From Azospirillum sp. TSH58 (GTDB taxonomy: Bacteria > Pseudomonadota > Alphaproteobacteria > Azospirillales > Azospirillaceae), in NCBI RefSeq assembly GCF_003119115.1, contig NZ_CP022367.1:248001-312000 (forward strand): a stretch of 64,000 nucleotides of DNA. Direction: 5' to 3'. Positions within the stretch are counted from its first letter, which is position 1. Every line of letters begins with the position of its first letter. Below are positions 62,072 to 64,000 of this stretch, one piece after another. The position numbers were made by a program, and so were the translations under genes. A model generated the notes under the pieces. It searched no databases, was not told the origin of the DNA, and saw only the letters and a program-made list of their open reading frames with translations.

Positions 62072-62103
62072 AAATGCGGGAGGTGCGAAGGCGACGGGAC
62101 GGG

Positions 62104-63348
62104 TTACGCCGCCGGGAAGTTGGCCTTCGCCTCCGCGAAGTACTCGGGGAAGATCACCTTGATGTCCTCGCCCTGGATCTGCGTGTTGATCGGGGTGGCG
62201 CCCTCGTTCTGGCCGTTCACGAACTTCGTCGGGCCGTAGGGCATGATGTGACCGGCGAAGGTGGAGCCGTTCAGCGCCTCGATGATCTTCTTGCGGTCGG
62301 CGGAACCGGCGCGTTCGATGGCGTCGGCGAGCAGCAGCAGGTTCGAATAGTTCAGCGGGACGTTGTAGGCGAAGGACTTGCCCTGGGCCTGCACCGCCTT
62401 GCGCAGCGCCTGGGCCTGCGGATTCTGCGGGTCGTGCCAGTGGTTGCAGTCGATGACGTTCTGCGCCGCCTGCGGGAATTCCTTGACGAAGCGCCCGTTC
62501 GACGCCGCGCCGCCGAGGATCGCGTAGACGCCCTTCGGCTTGATGCGCTGCTGCTGCATGGTGCGGGCGAGCAGTACGAATTCGCCGTAGTAGTTGGACG
62601 GGATGACCAAGTCCGGGTTCAGCGAGCGGATGCGCAGCGCCACGTTGGACATGTCGCGCGCCGGGGTCGGATGGGCGATGGTCTCCAGGATCTCGAAGCC
62701 GCGCTTGGGCAGCTCGGTCTGCAGCAGCTTGGCGAGGCCGGAGCCGAACAGGCCGTCCTCATGCACCAGCACGACGGTCTTCGCCGGCTTGCCGGCCAGC
62801 TCGTTGATCTTGGTCAGGTTGTCGAGCGCGACCTGGGTGACCTTGCCGAAGCCGGGGCTGAAGCGGAAGGTGTTGGTCAGGCCGCGCGCCATGATCTGGT
62901 CCGACACGCCGACATCGACCAGATAGGGCAGATCGTAGCGCGCCGCCGCCTGCGAGGCGGCGAGGCAGATCGGGCTGGCGAAGCCGCCGACGATGGCGCA
63001 CACGCCCTCGGCCTGCATGCGCTCGACCTCCTGCGTGCCGGCCTCCGGCGTGGAGCGGGCGTCGCCGAAGACCATCTCGATCTTGGCGCCGCCCAGCGCC
63101 TTGAGGCCGCCCGCGGCGTTGATCTCGTTGATCGCCATCTCGGCGCCGAGCCGGCCGAGGTCGCCGTCATGGGCGAGCGCGCCGGTCACCGGCTGGAGGA
63201 TGCCGATCTTCACGGCCGGGGTCTGCGCCCGCAGAATCGACGGGGCGGCCACCGGCACCGTCACGAAGGCGGCCGCCGCGGCTCCCGCCTTGAGCACCGT
63301 GCGGCGGGAGATGCCGGAAAGTGCGGAGTCCTGAACCGAACGTCCCAT
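62104..63348 (-). CDS. ABC transporter substrate-binding protein (Tat-exported, LivJ/AmiC-like)
   Basis: The 414-residue periplasmic binding protein has a Tat signal (ISRRTVLKAGAAAAAFVT) and the type I PBP fold: VKIGILQPVTGALAHDGDLG, AEMAINEINAAGGLKALGGA, VEDGLFGSG-like VLVHEDGLFGSGL, and NTFRFSPGFGKVTQVALDNL. It captures the substrate (amide, amino-acid or carboxylate-like) for LivHMGF. It is the first structural gene after the regulator, five bases apart. Confidence 0.93.
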   Translation of the reverse strand: MGRSVQDSALSGISRRTVLKAGAAAAAFVTVPVAAPSILRAQTPAVKIGILQPVTGALAHDGDLGRLGAEMAINEINAAGGLKALGGAKIEMVFGDARSTPEAGTQEVERMQAEGVCAIVGGFASPICLAASQAAARYDLPYLVDVGVSDQIMARGLTNTFRFSPGFGKVTQVALDNLTKINELAGKPAKTVVLVHEDGLFGSGLAKLLQTELPKRGFEILETIAHPTPARDMSNVALRIRSLNPDLVIPSNYYGEFVLLARTMQQQRIKPKGVYAILGGAASNGRFVKEFPQAAQNVIDCNHWHDPQNPQAQALRKAVQAQGKSFAYNVPLNYSNLLLLADAIERAGSADRKKIIEALNGSTFAGHIMPYGPTKFVNGQNEGATPINTQIQGEDIKVIFPEYFAEAKANFPAA

Positions 63349-63353
63349 AACGC

Positions 63354-64000
63354 TCAACTCCTCTGCTTGATGGCCCGCGAGCCGCGGGTGGGCTTTTCGC
63401 CCGCTTTGTTCTTGTCGGCCTTGGTCTTCTCGGCCTTGGCTTTGCTGGCCTTGGTTTTGTCGGGGACGCGCGGCCGGCCCAGCGCCGGACTCCAGCGCCG
63501 TTCCCCGTCGTCGCCGATGCGCACCAGATCCATGTGGAAGCTGTAGCGATCGGGCCGGTACAGCGCGTGCAGATGCTCCACCCCGCGGCCGGACGGGTCG
63601 TGCACGATGCGGGTCAGCGTCAGCAGCGGCGAGCCGATCTCCAGATCGAGCGCCGCCGCCGCCTCCGGCCCGGCCAGCGTGGCGTTGATCGCCTGGGTGG
63701 CGCGCTCGGTCTTCACGCCCGACCGCTCGATCAGCTCCAGCAGCGGGCGCGCCGCCAGCTCCGCCTCCGAATAGGTCAGGCCGAGCCATTCCGGCACATG
63801 GGTGGTCAGGTAGGAGAAGGGCTCCCCGTCGATCAGCCGGACGCGCACCGACCGCTGCACCCGCTCGCCCGGCTTCAGGCCCAGGCTTTCGGCGATGGCC
63901 TCCGGCGGCGCGACGTAGCCGAAGGAGAGCAGCTTCACGTCGGTGCTGCGCCCCATGTCGATCAGGTGCGACAGCACGTTGGAGAGGTCGGCGACGATGG
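63354..64000 (-). CDS. GntR-family regulator, UTRA (effector-binding) domain, N-terminus outside window
   Basis: The frame is open to base 64000, so the N-terminal winged helix is missing. The visible part is the UTRA domain: NVLSHLIDMGRSTDVKLLSF, ERVQRSVRVRLIDGEPFSYL, TTHVPEWLGLTYSEAELAAR, PLLTLTRIVHDPSGRGVEHL and ALYRPDRYSFHMDLVRIGDD. It ends in an unusual 35-residue Lys/Ala/Thr-rich basic tail. It precedes the transporter and catabolic genes on the same strand, so it likely regulates this operon in response to the substrate or an intermediate. Confidence 0.88.
   Translation of the reverse strand, partial: IVADLSNVLSHLIDMGRSTDVKLLSFGYVAPPEAIAESLGLKPGERVQRSVRVRLIDGEPFSYLTTHVPEWLGLTYSEAELAARPLLELIERSGVKTERATQAINATLAGPEAAAALDLEIGSPLLTLTRIVHDPSGRGVEHLHALYRPDRYSFHMDLVRIGDDGERRWSPALGRPRVPDKTKASKAKAEKTKADKNKAGEKPTRGSRAIKQRS

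Overview
The window is high-GC alphaproteobacterial chromosome, most likely Azospirillum or a close Rhodospirillales relative. I infer this from the GC-rich coding, the guaB / rsmB / guaA neighbourhood, the HWE-type hybrid histidine kinase and the large LIV-type ABC operon; I could not run a taxonomic search.

Positions 1 to about 30,945 are a prophage whose left end lies outside the window. The late genes run leftwards on the minus strand in classic lambda-like order: terminase small and large subunits, gpW, portal, S49 prohead protease, scaffold-like protein, decoration protein, E-type major capsid, head-tail connector, tail terminator, tail tube, tail chaperone with a -1 frameshift (G/GT), DUF6441 protein, tape measure, tip protein and fibre. 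This describes a long non-contractile-tailed siphovirus. Between late and early genes (18.1-18.6 kb) lies a plus-strand control region: tandem palindromic operators, one exactly filling the spacer of a promoter, then a 32-codon basic amphipathic ORF whose ribosome binding site is complementary over 13 bases to a downstream stretch, then a small Cro/XRE-type HTH gene and a terminator. The early genes (18.7-24.9 kb, minus) include a large primase/helicase and two AlpA/excisionase-like HTH proteins. At 25,579-26,446 an IS5-family element joins two truncated genes in head-to-head orientation. To its right is a visibly AT-richer plus-strand block that looks like the remnant of a different phage and ends in a moron-like promoter-gene-terminator cassette. 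A tyrosine integrase (28,963-30,045) follows, then a second IS5-family element, then the 3' end of guaA, a known integration target.

From 31 to 48.4 kb the content is ordinary chromosome: guaA, two GNAT acetyltransferases, a purine nucleoside permease homologue, an unknown Ala/Pro-rich protein, rsmB, mltA, a PAS/HWE hybrid histidine kinase, a DUF1272 zinc-ribbon protein, a SpoU-family RNA methyltransferase, guaB with its promoter and terminator, rlmE with a ppx/gppA phosphatase, tRNA-Gln(CUG) and a PleD-like GGDEF response regulator.

From 48.4 kb to the right edge there is one tightly packed minus-strand operon of at least 14 genes: GntR/UTRA regulator, Tat-exported substrate-binding protein, LivHMGF transporter, MmgE/PrpD, isocitrate lyase/PEP mutase-family lyase, hydantoinase B and A subunits, isochorismatase-like hydrolase, FAD dehydrogenase, and LeuC/LeuD-like hydratase. 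I infer an import-and-degrade pathway for a cyclic amide/imide or related acid, ending in a dehydration-hydration-cleavage sequence like that of the methylcitrate cycle. The true substrate cannot be read from the sequence.
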